NCBI RefSeq assembly: GCF_965638725.1
Contig: NC_134963.1
Span: forward strand, 11,250,501 to 11,314,500
Direction: 5' to 3'
Length of the DNA: 64,000 bases
Origin: Aptenodytes patagonicus
Taxonomy: Eukaryota; Chordata; Aves; Sphenisciformes; Spheniscidae
Both the position numbers and the translations under genes were made by a program. The number at the start of each line of letters is the position of its first letter. Within the stretch, counting starts at the first letter, position 1. The notes beneath the pieces are model-generated. The model worked only from the letters and a program-made list of their open reading frames with translations. It was not told the origin of the DNA and did not search any database. Positions 36,991 to 48,419 of the stretch are shown piece by piece.

Positions 36991-39900
36991 ATGCCTAAAT
37001 TCATTGTTTACACAAATATAAGCAAGGATAAAGTTCCAGAGTCTTTCACAGGGGAGCTCACCCAGCAGTTATCAAAAGCAATGGGCAAACCAGCACAGGT
37101 AAGTCCAGATGCTCAAATGTTTTCTTTATTTAGTCAGCTGTGCCCATGCAATGAGCCATTTCTCAGTGATAGCCTCTATAAACTAATATGCCTAATGACT
37201 CACTGGTACAGAGAGAAGACTCTAAATACAAATGTCAAATACTTGTTTGCTGTAACTTAGCTCTGTTGAAGTCTTAAAACACTTAATGTATTTAAACTAG
37301 CTTTGTATATCATGGTATTCCATGTAGGTCAAGACACTGGATGTGTATGGGTATGTATATGCATATGCAGGTATCTCTGTGACTATCTCTCAAGAATCTA
37401 GCTGACTGAAAGCACACCTCACCCGCTAACTTCCTTGCAGAGTCCTGCTGAATATGTGTTTATCTGCCACCAAATTGCCTGCAGCCTAGTGGTTACAGCT
37501 GAAGAAAAAAATAAGGTATTCAGCTTGCTTGGACATTTAGCAAAAATATCCATGTGACATCCTGCTACTTGTAGTCAAAACACTAGAGTAAAATCTGTCT
37601 GATGGTTTCATTACCAAACTGAGGAATTTTTACCTGCCAAAACCCATGGCGATATGCTACTGAGGTGAAGTACTGAAATACTGTCATTAAAGGTCTTATA
37701 AGGTCTTACATGGCTTTTATTTTCTTAATTAATCCTGAAAGGTCACTAGTCACTGTACCAGTTGTTTACTGAAGACTGTTGGTGAATATGAAAAAAAAAG
37801 TGAAAGCTTCTCTATAGAGCTGTAAGCTTTATAACAACAAGCTACACAGTTGCTGTAGCAGCAGTAACTTAAATGAATCGGCCATAGATCTTTAGCAGCT
37901 TGGTGAAATACTCTTTCTACATATTCACTAGCAAATGAGCATTTTCAGAAAATGTTTCTTATTTTACTTTGGGAGTGATGTTTTGAAACCCTAGAAATAA
38001 TGTTCTGATGCCTACAGAAAGGACTCTGAGGGCTCCCCAGCAAACCTTTCTTTGCCCACTGGGACACCTGAAGTTCTTGAGCAGATCTTTGCTCTTCATG
38101 GAAACAAAGTGCTCTGAAATGGTAGTCACCCCAGACTACTTAAGATGGCAACAGAGATCTCTGAACCCCTTATCGATTGTTTGATAACTGCCACAGGTGG
38201 AAGTGCCCTGAGAAGGGAAGAAGGTGGAAAAATGGACCCAAAATTAAAAACCAAGTGGGATAACTGAAAATATTGGAACAAACTTTGGAATGTCTTAAAA
38301 TGGTAAGAAGAAAATTGTGAGCAGCTGGCATGGTTTTGTCAAAATCAGGAACACTTTAAACAGTCCCACAGTAGTGTCTTATGCTCAGATCTAGTCAACG
38401 CTTCCAGTAATGACTTGGTAGACTGAGATGTACAGATGACAATAGCTTGTATGCACAGGAAACAGTAAGAATTCAAGAAGATAGTAAGAGATATCTTCTC
38501 AAGTCAAGAAGCTTTCTTTCAATAGCTGACTAATAAGTCAAACTGCACAAAAGACAAAGAATAATTCATTAAAGAGGAAAGGATTTGGGGAGCTATTATG
38601 GGTTACAACATGAATAAGAGTGAAGACAATGCTTGGGAGCAGGGAAATTTCACTTCTGTTGTGTACAAGGTAGAAGTAAGCCTCAGCAGGAGTACTCCAT
38701 CCAGTCTCAGGGCCTTTACTTTGAGAAAGAGGCAGGCAGATTGGAGATGCACCAAAGGAAAAACGCTGAAGAAATAAGATAAGCAAGGTTCAACAGACGT
38801 TCTGGCTCTTCGAGGAGAGAAGGATGAAGAGGGAGGCTGTTATGGAAGAGATGGGAACACTTCCCCCCCCCCCCCCCCCCCCCCCTTCCTCAGTGGCATA
38901 AGGCAGCAAGCAGCCAGCTTAACTTGCAGCAAGACTTCAGCTAGTGCTTGTAGGAAAATTTTAAAAGTTTCTGTGACTTCCAATCAGGTTCTGCATTGGA
39001 CTTGCACCATGGATCCCACCAGTGGTGGGATGGTTAATAGTACTGACATTTCTTTGACCAATTAGAAATTCTCAGTTCAGCACTGATAATTAGAATATTT
39101 CTATTTGTTGTTGTATGGTTGTAGACTTTAAAAGATAGTTGTATGTGTTTGGATGTTCTCATCAAACTGATTTGATGTCAAGTTAAAAAGCCAGTTGACC
39201 TGGAGAAGTCTGGTTCTACTGCGTCTCTTCCAGACAGATTGTTTGATGCTTGATAAAGGGGCCACTCTTTCTCTTGGGACAGTCATGGAGCTCTATGTAA
39301 TCAACCAGTCTCATTAAACATGTAGAAAATCAATCTCTGCCAAATTTGACCAAAGTTAGTTATCTTGGGGAATAGTCAGAAGCATGTTTTAGGCTTGTAT
39401 AAGCCTTGTCTCCACAGAAAGCAGGCTTAACTGTAAATGGGAGTAAGATTTTTTTTTTTTTCCCCTCAACACATGCAGTAATATAATGAAATTCTTATGT
39501 AAAACTGATATGTTCTATCTCTCTTCAAAAAAACATTTTTTTTTTTATCAGTCTAGCAAACAAGTACTTGCTGTTGGGGTCAGCTGGGGGGGTCAGCTGG
39601 TGATTCTTGCATAACAGCTCCTGAATATAAAGCTAGAGGCCAGGGCTGGGATGCAGCTGGAACAGGTTTGTGCAGCAGTGAGGAAGGGATATGTAATAGG
39701 ACTTAGAAATATACAGGGAAGAACAAAGATTTTTTTATTTTGAAGAGGACATGCAAGCTTTTCGTGACAAAGGAGGCAACAGGAAAAGAAGAGTCTTAGT
39801 TATAACACAGAAAGAAGGAAAGGATTAGGATGGGCTGGAATGCAGAGCTTTCCTCTTGCAGGAAATGGTACCACTTGAAAAAAATACTGTTTTTTATTTT

Positions 39901-42306
39901 TAATCAAATAGGGTTTTTTTCTACTGGAAAAACTTTCAAACATTTTCAAACTGCTCTAAGAAGAAAATAATGCTGATTAACACTTCAGCTTGATTTTTTT
40001 TTTTTTTTTAAATAATAATTTGCTTCCAGGGTAGATGTTAAAGGCGCATATGTACCTACATTTGGCATAAAGTTGAGAGCACAGGGTGTCCAGCCAGGGA
40101 AGAACAGGGCCAAGCAAGTGGTACCTCAGCAGGATGTCCTTGGCTTACCCTGTACTGCTGTGGTCTGATGCACCTTGCATCCAAACAAGCTGTAAATGAC
40201 AGCCGAGGCTAATTACCCAGACAACTCCTGGTACTCAGGCTAGCTTGTTTTACCAAGAGGGTTAATTGCTGCTGAGTTCCAATGCTGCATTGCTAATAAA
40301 CATGGGTAAGAACAGAACAGAAGCCAGATGGATGCCAAAGGAACTGATTCCTGGGTTCCCCCATGTGCGAATCTGACACTGTGTATTAGCAGCAGGGAAA
40401 ATTGCAGGCTGGTCATTAATATTAAACATAGATACTTTCTTCTTTTTTTCCTGCTATCAAGAACAAAAGTAGGATTAGGCTGTATTTTATTTAATGAGGG
40501 GGATGTTGATTTAGACCTCTGCTGTGTCAGTTCACATTTACCTCAGCAAGGAAGACTGCAGCAGGAGCCAGTGAGGCGCAAAATCTCTCTGGAACGTAGT
40601 GTGGCAGCAATGCAATTGCACACCCCCCACTCGCACCCGGCCTTCCTGCACAGGTGGGGACAGCCCAGTGGCTCAGAGGAGGTTCTGGAGGTATTGCAGG
40701 TCACTGAGCTCCTGGAGCACCTGAACTTTCTACCCAAAATTCAAAGTTGGTAAAGCTGATACTGCAGGGTCCTCCTTCCAACAGCATACCTGGGTTGAGC
40801 ATCCAGAACCCATCTTTCAGCAGGTAATTGGGCACATGGGGACTGAAGGTTGCAAGACAGCAGGCAGGGAAGGATCTTTGCCACAGGGTAACTTAAGAAC
40901 AAGAGTGAAACTATTTGCATTTTAGTAAGTGGTAGAAAGCATCTCTGAGTGCCTGGGACTGCGCTGCCTTTTTTTTTTTTTTTTTTTTTAATGTGCTGCT
41001 AGTACCTTTAGTTAAGAATACAGCCATTCTGTAATAGATGAAAGAATTGTGATGGCAGTGCCTGTTACCAAATGGTATGTCATGGGGATGTGGTTCTATT
41101 TCATACCTTCTCATCTTTGTGACTTGCAGGAAAATATTTAGAAGTCTGGAAGTGCAATGAAGTACCAGCAGAAGAATTTCAAAAGCATAACTGATAGGCA
41201 TGCACCTATTTTCACTGCAGTTTAGTGTAAATAAATACCAGTAAATACCTTCCTAGATTTTCAAAACTTTTCCTAACATGGCAAAGGAAAATAATATTCC
41301 TTTCTTCTTCTTCCAACAGTATCTAGCAATACAGATCTCTCCTGACCAGCTGATGTCTTTTGGTGGCTCCATAGACCCCTGTGCTATGTGCTTTCTCTAC
41401 AGCATTGGCAAAATAGGGGAGCAGGAGAACAAGGTCTACTCCAAATTACTTTGTGACCTGCTGAACAAACAGTTGAAAATACCATCTGACAGGTGAGCTC
41501 ATACAGCAGCTTGTCTGACATGACTTTCCACAGATTGTTAAAACTATTAAGCCCAGACTTGTCCTTTGCTGTTCCTCTGTTAACATTCTGCTTGAAGAGG
41601 CTAAATGTCAGGTCAATAGAGCAACTCTCCAATTAAAAATAGACAAGGAGCAATTGCATGAGCTGCAATGCCAATACCCAGAAGCTGTAAAACATCTCTT
41701 AAGGTGATGGAGGCTCAGGCACTGCATGTACCCATAGATCTCATGTGTAAAAGCCCAGGTACAGACACAATAACCTGATGTTATTAAATTGATAACTTGA
41801 GTAACTTGTACCAACACTTCCCTACTGCCTGTGGGGTACAAGTGGAGGTCTATTACAAAAGCTTCCACTTACACAAAAGCATTTCTAGTCCTTATCCTGA
41901 AGGTACACCAATCTGCTCCAGAAATGACTGTAAATAAAACACAGCATCCTGAAATCTCCTTAAAACAAGAAGTAGAAAAACACCAGGAACTCCAGAATGC
42001 AAGTAGACAAGGCATTAAAAGGGGGGAGGGAGGCTGTGGAATATGCAACACTCGAACATGCCTGCCAGAACTTGCAAAAGGAAATGTGTGACTTGCTGAG
42101 ATGCAGTGCAGGCCTGTGAAGTGTAAAGCCCTGGGGGGACAGTCTACAGTGTGGCTGTGTGTGTCCTGCTGCAGGAACACCCTGGCCAGCCTGCAGCACT
42201 CTGCTCTCAGCAGCTAACGGTGTCTGTCTTCCCTTTCAGAATCTATGTCAGCTTCTTTGAGATCAGTGCTGGCAATGTAGGCTGGAACACCACCACCTTT
42301 ACTTGA
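36991..42306 (+). CDS. MIF paralogue (macrophage migration inhibitory factor-like, 115 aa, 3 exons)
   Basis: Exons 36991-37098 (108 bp), 41320-41492 (173 bp) and 42240-42306 (67 bp, stop TGA) have exactly the lengths and phases of MIF downstream, and splice by GT-AG. The predicted 115-aa protein starts MPKFIVYTN and ends VGWNTTTFT. It keeps the tautomerase catalytic proline (Pro2, Pro1 after Met removal), Lys33, Ile65, Tyr96, Trp109 and the CxxC pair C57/C60 used for MIF redox activity. The Asn at position 98 of MIF (Asn97 mature) is Ser here. The family forms trimeric cytokines with keto-enol tautomerase activity, released without a signal peptide, and none is predicted here. Intron 1 is 4.2 kb, far longer than in MIF. 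The promoter has no CpG island, so expression is probably more restricted. An AATAAA follows at 42464. All frames are open, so I read it as functional. Confidence 0.92.
37441..37515 (+). other. Candidate 75-bp in-frame cassette exon in intron 1 of the MIF paralogue
   Basis: The stretch follows a good acceptor (CTAAC branch-like sequence, pyrimidines, TTGCAG) and is followed by AAG|GTATTC. It is 25 codons long, open, and in phase 0, the phase of the flanking MIF exon junction, so its inclusion would not shift the frame. There is no similarity to a known MIF segment. It may be chance. Confidence 0.2.
38390..38850 (+). mobile_element. Possible old CR1 LINE fragment
   Basis: The stretch resembles, in scattered order-preserving blocks, the part of CR1 after the reverse-transcriptase active site. 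One such block is the CTTGGGAGCAGGG-like segment; another is the AGAGAAGGATGAAGAGGGAGGC end block. It is strongly diverged, with no usable reading frame. The call is by eye and its edges are approximate. Confidence 0.35.
38863..38885. repeat. Poly-C homopolymer, 23 bp
   Basis: An uninterrupted run of 23 C lies in intron 1 of the MIF paralogue. Long G/C homopolymers are rare and prone to sequencing or assembly length error; the strand could also form G-quadruplex or i-motif structure. Confidence 0.9.
40969..40989. repeat. Poly-T homopolymer, 21 bp
   Basis: An uninterrupted run of 21 T lies near the 3' end of intron 1 of the MIF paralogue. No retrotransposed gene copy could be recognised next to it. 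Confidence 0.85.
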
Positions 42307-42463
42307 GGTGCCCTCGGGTGGCAGCAGCTTATTCCTGAACCCTCACCATGGTTTTTGAATGCTGCAGTTCTAGTCATGTTACCTGTATTTGGCACAAATG
42401 TCAAAGTCAGCGGTGCTTTAGTTGCTGCTACCCAATGCTGTTTTAGCATCTTGTCTGCTGCTT

Positions 42464-42469
42464 AATAAA
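42464..42469 (+). terminator. AATAAA polyadenylation signal of the MIF paralogue
   Basis: A canonical AATAAA lies about 160 bases after the stop codon of the MIF paralogue, giving a short 3' UTR like that of MIF. Confidence 0.6.
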
Positions 42470-42489
42470 AGTAAAAATCCAGCAGGAGC

Positions 42490-43470
42490 CTTATGACTGA
42501 GACTGTCTTGTTATTCTGGAAAGGCCTGTAGTTGAGATGGAAGGTGCTTTCTCAAAATATTCCTGACCAGAAGGTTTTCTTTTTTTAACAGTTTAGTCTT
42601 TTGTGTGAAGATGAACACTCCATTTGGATATGCCTTTACCCTGTTCATGGTCAAGAGCCTGGCCAAATTTTCAGAACTATCTTGACCTGATTTCAAAATA
42701 CCTTTAAGTCAATAGATGTGGCATACAGCCCTCCCTTCAAAAGGAGAAAAGACTTGATTGCCCCTTATTTAGAAGGGATGGACTGCAGACCAGGTCCTCC
42801 TTAGATCTTAACACTACATGGACCTCTAGCTGCTTAGCAGAAAAACTCGTGCTGCAAGGGTCTCCCATGGCTCAGGATAGGCAGAGGGAGTAAGTAGAAA
42901 AACCCACTGTTCACTGTTCTGCCCTCCCCTTTTCATCCATTGAACAATTTGCAGTGACAGTGGAGATTAGCACACAACTCAAAATGAGGCAGAGGCCAAA
43001 GTAATGAATTAATTACAAAAGGAAGATTTCCATGTAAATACTTATTATTGAAGCCCTGGGTCAAATAAGAGCACTTGCTTCCAAAGTAAAATAGAAAGAT
43101 TGAGTACAGATCTGTTTCCTGAATTTCTGAAATTAGGTGTATTGTGTCTTTTTTTTCCTGGAAGAACAAACCCATCTCACCCCTGTTCTGAGCTCTATTG
43201 TGAACATCCCATTTTGTCCCTAACACAGCTTTGCTTTGCAGCCACAGTCTTTAAATACAAGCCTGTACCTCAGCCTGCAAAAATGCTTTGTTGAGATAAC
43301 AAATGAAAGCTGCTTTGGTGAATCAAAGCAGCACAGCCAATGAAGCAACACGCTACTTAGCATCTAAGTACAGTGTATCTTATTAAATATTTTTCATTCC
43401 ACTTAATGCCTTGCAGAGCTGCCCAAGGAAGGAAGACATGGCACGAGGTAGGTAGTCTTTTGGCAGAATT
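42490..43470. other. Intergenic DNA right of the MIF paralogue
   Basis: About 1 kb with no recognisable gene or repeat, ending at the 3' end of the CR1 insertion. Confidence 0.45.
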
Positions 43471-43557
43471 CACAGAATCATAGACTAGTTTGGGTTGGAA
43501 GGGACCTCTAAAGGTCATCTAGTCCAACGCCCCTGCAATGAGCAGGGACATCTTCAA

Positions 43558-45582
43558 CTAGATCAGGTTGCTCAGAGCCCCATCCAACCTGACCTGGAAT
43601 GTTTCCAGGGATGGGGCATCCACCACCTCTCTGGGCAACCTGTGCCAGTGTTTCACCACCCTCAGTGTAAAAAATTTCTTCCTTATATCTAGTCTAAATC
43701 TACCCCCCTTTAGTTTAAAACCATTCCCCCTTGTCCTGTCGCAACAGGCCCTGCTAAAAAGTTTGCCGCCATCTTTTTTACAAGCCCCCTTTAAGTACTG
43801 ATAGGCTGCAATAAGGTCTCCCCAAAGCCTTCTCTTCTCCAGGCTGAACAACCCCAACTCTCTCAGCCTGTCCTCATAGGAGAGGTGTTCCATCCCCCTG
43901 ATCATTTTCGTGGCCCTCTTCTGGACCCGCTCCAACAGGTCTGTGTCTTTCTTATGCTGAGGGCTCCAGAGCTGGATGCGGTACTCCAGGTGGGGTGTGA
44001 GCAGAGCAGGGTAGAGGGGCAGAATCCCCTCCCTCGACCTGCTGGCCACGCTTCTTTGGATGCAGCCCAGGATACAATTGGCCTTCTGGGCTGTGAGCGC
44101 ACGTTGCTGGCTCATGTCCAGCTTTTCATCCCCCAGTACCCCCAAGTCCTTCTCGGCAGGGCTGCTCTTAAGCCCTTCATCCCCCAGCCTGTATTGATAC
44201 CGGGGGTTGCCCCAATCCAGGTGCAGGACCTTGCACTTGGCCTTGTTAAACCTCATGAGGTTCACACAGGCCCACTTCTCAAGCTTGTCCAGGTCCCTCT
44301 GGATGGCATCCCGTCCCTCTGGCACGTTGACGGCACCATTCAGCTTGGTGTCATCTGCAAACTTGCTGAGGGTGCGCTCGATCTCACTGTCTGTGTCACT
44401 GATGAAGATATTAAACAGTACTTGTCCCAGTGCGGACCCCTGCGGGATGCCACACGTCACCAATCTCCATCTGGACATTGAGCCGTTGACCACTACCCTC
44501 TGGATGTGACCATCCAACCAACTCCTCACCCACCGGACAGTCCATCCATACCTCTCCAGTTTAGAGACAAGGATGTTGTGGGGGACCATGTCAAAGGCCT
44601 TACAGAGGTCCAGACAGACGACATCTGTAGCCCTTCCCATGTTCACTGATGTAGTCACTCCATCATAGAAGGCCACTAGGTTAGTCAGGCAGGACTTGCC
44701 CTTGGTGAAGCCATGCTGGCTGTCTCGAATCACCTCCCTGTCCTCCATGTGCCTTTGCATAGCTTTCAGGAGGATCTGTTCCACGATCTTCCCAGGCACA
44801 GAGGTGAGACTGACTGGCCTGTAGTTCCCTGGGTCTTCCTTTTTTCCCTTTTTAAAAATGGGGGTTATGTTTCCCCTTTTCCAGTCAGTGGGAACTTCAC
44901 CGGACTGCCACGACTTCTCAAATATGATGGATAATGGCTTAGCAACTTCATCCGCCAGTTCCTTCAGGACCCACGGATGGATCTCATTGGGTCCCACGGA
45001 CTTGTGCACCTTCAGGTGCCTTAGATGGTCTCGAACCTGATCTTCTCCCACAGTGGGCAGCTCTTCATTCTCCCAGTCCTTGCCTTTGCCTTCTGTGGCT
45101 TGGGCAGTGAGGCTCAAGCACTTGCCGGTGAAGACCAAAGCAAAAAAGTCATTGAGTACCTCTGCCTTCTCCAGATCCCGGGAAACCAGGTCTCCTGTTT
45201 CATTCCGGAGAGGGCCCACATTTTCCCTCATCTTCCTTTTATCCCCGATGTACCTATAGAATCTTTTCTTGTTGCCCTTGATGTCCCTGGACAGATTTGA
45301 TTCTATCAGGGCTTTAGCTTTCCTAACCTGACTCCTGGCTGTTCGGCCAATTTCTCTGCATTCCTCCCAGGCTACCTGTCCTTGCTTCCACCCTCTGTAG
45401 GCTTCCTTTTTGTGTTTGAGTTTGTCCAGGAGCTCCTCGTTCATCCATGCAGGCCTCCTGGCGCTTCTGCCTGACTTCCTCTTTGTTGGGATGCATCGCT
45501 CCTGAGCTTGAAGGAGGTGATCCTTGAATATTACCCAGCTTTCTTGGGCTCCTCTTCCCTCCAGGGCTTTGTCCCATGGCAC
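43558..45582 (-). CDS. CR1 ORF2 reverse-transcriptase region (674 aa, open)
   Basis: A 674-codon open frame encodes the non-LTR retrotransposon reverse transcriptase and C-terminal domain. Visible motifs in order: [56 protein letters not shown] and the active-site [11 protein letters not shown]. It ends with the conserved CR1 C-terminal region ([10 protein letters not shown]). The frame extends open upstream of the listed Met, so that Met is only the first in frame and not a natural start. The natural protein would begin with an endonuclease domain, which is cut off here. It is unlikely to be expressed as a functional element. Confidence 0.9.
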   Translation of the reverse strand: MPWDKALEGRGAQESWVIFKDHLLQAQERCIPTKRKSGRSARRPAWMNEELLDKLKHKKEAYRGWKQGQVAWEECREIGRTARSQVRKAKALIESNLSRDIKGNKKRFYRYIGDKRKMRENVGPLRNETGDLVSRDLEKAEVLNDFFALVFTGKCLSLTAQATEGKGKDWENEELPTVGEDQVRDHLRHLKVHKSVGPNEIHPWVLKELADEVAKPLSIIFEKSWQSGEVPTDWKRGNITPIFKKGKKEDPGNYRPVSLTSVPGKIVEQILLKAMQRHMEDREVIRDSQHGFTKGKSCLTNLVAFYDGVTTSVNMGRATDVVCLDLCKAFDMVPHNILVSKLERYGWTVRWVRSWLDGHIQRVVVNGSMSRWRLVTCGIPQGSALGQVLFNIFISDTDSEIERTLSKFADDTKLNGAVNVPEGRDAIQRDLDKLEKWACVNLMRFNKAKCKVLHLDWGNPRYQYRLGDEGLKSSPAEKDLGVLGDEKLDMSQQRALTAQKANCILGCIQRSVASRSREGILPLYPALLTPHLEYRIQLWSPQHKKDTDLLERVQKRATKMIRGMEHLSYEDRLRELGLFSLEKRRLWGDLIAAYQYLKGACKKDGGKLFSRACCDRTRGNGFKLKGGRFRLDIRKKFFTLRVVKHWHRLPREVVDAPSLETFQVRLDGALSNLI

Positions 45583-45680
45583 TCTGCCAAGCAGATCCCT
45601 GAGGAGGCCAAAGTCTGCTCTCCTGAAGTCCAGGGTAGTGAGCTTGCTGTGCGCCCTCCTTGGTGCCCTAAGGATCTTGG

Positions 45681-45911
45681 GAACTCCACCATTTCATGGT
45701 CACTGCAGCCCAGGCTGCCCTTGAGCTTCACATTCCCCACCAGCCCCTCCTTGCTGGTGAGAACAAGGTCCAGCATAGCACCTCTCCTCATTGGCTCCTT
45801 TACCACTTGGAGAAGGAAGTTATCATTGACGCATTCCAGGAACCTCCCGGATTGCTTATGCCCCGCCGTGTTGTCCCTCCAACAGATGTCGGGGTGGTTG
45901 AAGTCCCCCAC
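45681..45911 (-). pseudogene. CR1 ORF2 endonuclease C-terminal remnant, out of frame with the RT part
   Basis: In another minus-strand frame the sequence reads the end of the CR1 endonuclease domain: MGDFNHPDICW (the catalytic GDFN motif), DLVLTSKEGLV and [10 protein letters not shown] (the SDH motif). Near 45680 the reading frame changes by what looks like two extra bases, after which the RT frame carries on. One frameshift thus separates the endonuclease and RT parts of this LINE. Confidence 0.85.
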
Positions 45912-46262
45912 GAGGACCAGGGCTTGTGAGCGCGAGGCTTGTGGAGAATGGCTACAAAGCCCCTAAACACAGCAGGGCTTTCCATGGAGAAGCAGTTTCC
46001 TTCTCCAGAAATCAATCTGTGTTCTTCATAGAGCCACCTGCTCAAAGAATGCTACCTCCCCCTGTTTTGCAGCCACAGCACCAGCATTCTCTGATGTTCT
46101 CCTGGCTCCTCCTCCCTGGTCCAGTTGCTCTGTGCTCAGGTTTTCACTGTGATGCAGGTGGGTATGTACAACTGCAATCTGTGAATGCCCCAGCCCTGCT
46201 GTTTGCAGTCAGCCTCCAGGAAAGGCTTCAGCCTGCCCCACGTATCTTCTGAAGCCTTTCTG

Positions 46263-46826
46263 TGTGTCGTGGTTTAACCTCAGCTGGCAACTGAGCACCA
46301 TACAGCTGCTTGCTCACTCTCCCCCTCCTCCGCAGTGGGATGCAGGAGAGAATCGGAAGAGTCAAAGTGAGAAAACTCATGGGTTGAGATAAGAACAGTT
46401 TAATAATGGAAATAAAATCGTAATAATAATAACAATAATAAAAAAAGAATATACAAAGCAAGTGATGCACAATGCAATTGCTCACCACCCGCTGACCGAT
46501 GCCCAGCCAGTCCCCAAGCGGTGGCCCCCCGACCAGCTCTCCCCCAGTTTATATACTGAGCATGACGTCCCATGGTATGGAATGTCCCTCTGGCCAGTTT
46601 GGGTCAGCTGTCCTGGCTGTGCCCCCTCCCAGCTTCTTGTGCACCTCCAGCCTTCTCTGTCGGTAGAGCATGGGAAGCTGAAAAGTCCTTGACAAGTGTA
46701 AGCACTGCTTAGCAACAACTAAAACATCAGTGTGTTATCAACATTATTCTCATACTAAATCCAAAACACAGCACTGTACCAGCTACTGGGAAGAAAATTA
46801 ACTCTATCCCAGCTGAAACCAGGACA
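46263..46826 (-). mobile_element. Solo LTR of an avian endogenous retrovirus (ERVL-like), minus strand
   Basis: A 564-bp element is the reverse complement of the LTR type at 10742-11349. In its own orientation it starts TGTCCTGG at 46826 and ends near 46263. A clean target duplication was not found, so the end near 46263 is good to within a few bases. There is no internal retroviral sequence beside it; it is a solo LTR. It lies 0.3 kb from the 5' end of the CR1 copy and 1.8 kb upstream of MIF. Its age is probably similar to that of the other copy. Confidence 0.85.
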
Positions 46827-48400
46827 CTATGCTAGATGCTTTCAGACTTACTCTCAGAGCATCCGAACCCTGAAATGTGTGTTCCTAGAGGTACCTCATG
46901 GCACAAGTACAATTAAGAGCATCTCTACCTGCTAACAATCCTTATACTCGTTAATAGGGAATGTAAAAGCTTTCATTGCCTCTGTCTCTGGCACATCATT
47001 AGAATGCTCTTTGGTATATTTCTGTAAAACATTTTACCTTTCAGTTTTTTGCTCTTAGACACATTGCTTCATTGTTCTTATTTTAATCACAAGCAATTGT
47101 GTTTTAAAACAGATGCTCTGCTTCCAGAAAATATATTATGAAGGCATGAGTGTGGAGCAATCACGTGAGGGAGGGGCGTGTACATACACACTGCTATTTG
47201 GTTAACTTCTAAAAATGCATCTTTAGAAGCTATGAAAATGTATGCACTGCTTCTTCCTTAGACACGGGGGCAAAAGAGAATGAAATTGTGGACGTCCTTC
47301 CATTGTGTGGCAGCATGGCCAGGGTCTGTCGCTTTGGGCCCAGCAGGCCACAGAGCGAGCACACCAGTGGTGATGTTGCTCTCGTTTTTCTTCCTGCGCT
47401 GCCAGAATTCCCACCCTACCTCCATGCAACAACTCTGGGAGGCAGGAAGGTGGGAGGAGTAAGTGGCACTACGCAATGGCAGGGAGCCGACTATTAGTTC
47501 TTAATAGCACTGTTAATCACAAAAAAAAAAAGCGCTCCAGTCCTGCCAGTTCTCAGCGTTATAGCCTGTGCCACTCCAAAGTGTTCCCATACAATACCAT
47601 CCCTTGTTCTTCGTTCAGGGCTATGTGTGTTCACGTGTAACACATATGTATGGTCAAGCTTTCTAGCAGTAGAAGTGCTGGGACTTTGTTAAAAATTAAC
47701 ATGTGCTCGATTCCTGTGTGTAAAACGTCTGTGTGGAGCAGGCTCTGGGCCTGATCCTCTTTAGCGTTCCCGTGAGTCATTTCAAGCAGCTCAGCAGAGA
47801 GCTGCACTGCAGTCACGGCAGTGTAAGAGGCAGGGTGGGGAGTCGTGCCCTCTGCAGCCTACGTGCATCGCATCACACAGCCCAGCCGAAGGCTCATCTC
47901 TCAGGCTGCCTCTCACCTCCGAGTAGACACGCACCATTTGAGTTCTAAGCAAAAAAAGATCACTTCTGCCTTTTTCCAGTAGAAAAATATGATGTGAAAA
48001 TGAGGATGTTGAGGAGTAATAGATCACTTTCAATTTGACTGAAAAACGTTAGAGAATAATTAACATGCTACCAAGTCAGATGTTTCTGCTTACATCATGT
48101 TAAAGCTATGCACACAGTTAAAACAAAAAACGTACAAAAGTGCCTTTATTTTGCAAAAGAAAAAAATTCCCTTCGGAGCCAGGGCAAGTATCCCTCTTTG
48201 CAACTGCCAAGCTAGGGCCTCTAGCCCCTTCTCGACCCTGATCCTGCAAAAGCCAGTGGGAGTGCTACAGCAGAAGTACCACATGCGCTAATACCAGGTT
48301 ATGTATGAACTGCCCAGCGCGGCAGGACTCAATTCCAGGGAGGAGCCTACAACATACCCTCAAAAAATACTCAACGGTAGTAACAAAGCAAACGAATAAC
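46827..48400. other. Intergenic DNA upstream of MIF
   Basis: No gene recognised. Base composition rises from AT-rich to GC-rich toward the MIF CpG island. Distal MIF regulatory sequence may lie here but no specific site stands out. Confidence 0.45.
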
Positions 48401-48419
48401 GGCGGAAAGGGGGAAGAGT

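Larger units (their letters stand above)
43471..45945 (-). mobile_element. CR1 LINE retrotransposon, 5'-truncated, about 2.5 kb
   Basis: The element reads on the minus strand. Its 3' end (43471 on the + strand) has the CR1-type octamer-like end (CACAGAATCATAG, complement of the ATTCTATG-type repeat) followed by the typical CR1 tail region. It keeps the C-terminal part of the endonuclease domain and the whole reverse-transcriptase domain, and lacks the 5' half, as most CR1 copies do. The long open RT frame implies a fairly young insertion. No clear target-site duplication was seen, as is usual for CR1. The 5' edge near 45945 is approximate. Confidence 0.93.

Noticed and set aside
40328-40753. 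141-aa open frame in the MIF-paralogue intron
   Set aside because: No recognisable domain, poor composition and no splice or promoter context.
43885-44481. 198-aa plus-strand open frame
   Set aside because: It is the antisense shadow of the CR1 reverse-transcriptase frame.
10742-46826. The two LTRs as ends of one provirus
   Set aside because: They point in opposite directions, are 35 kb apart, enclose host genes, and the left one has its own target duplication. They are separate solo LTRs.
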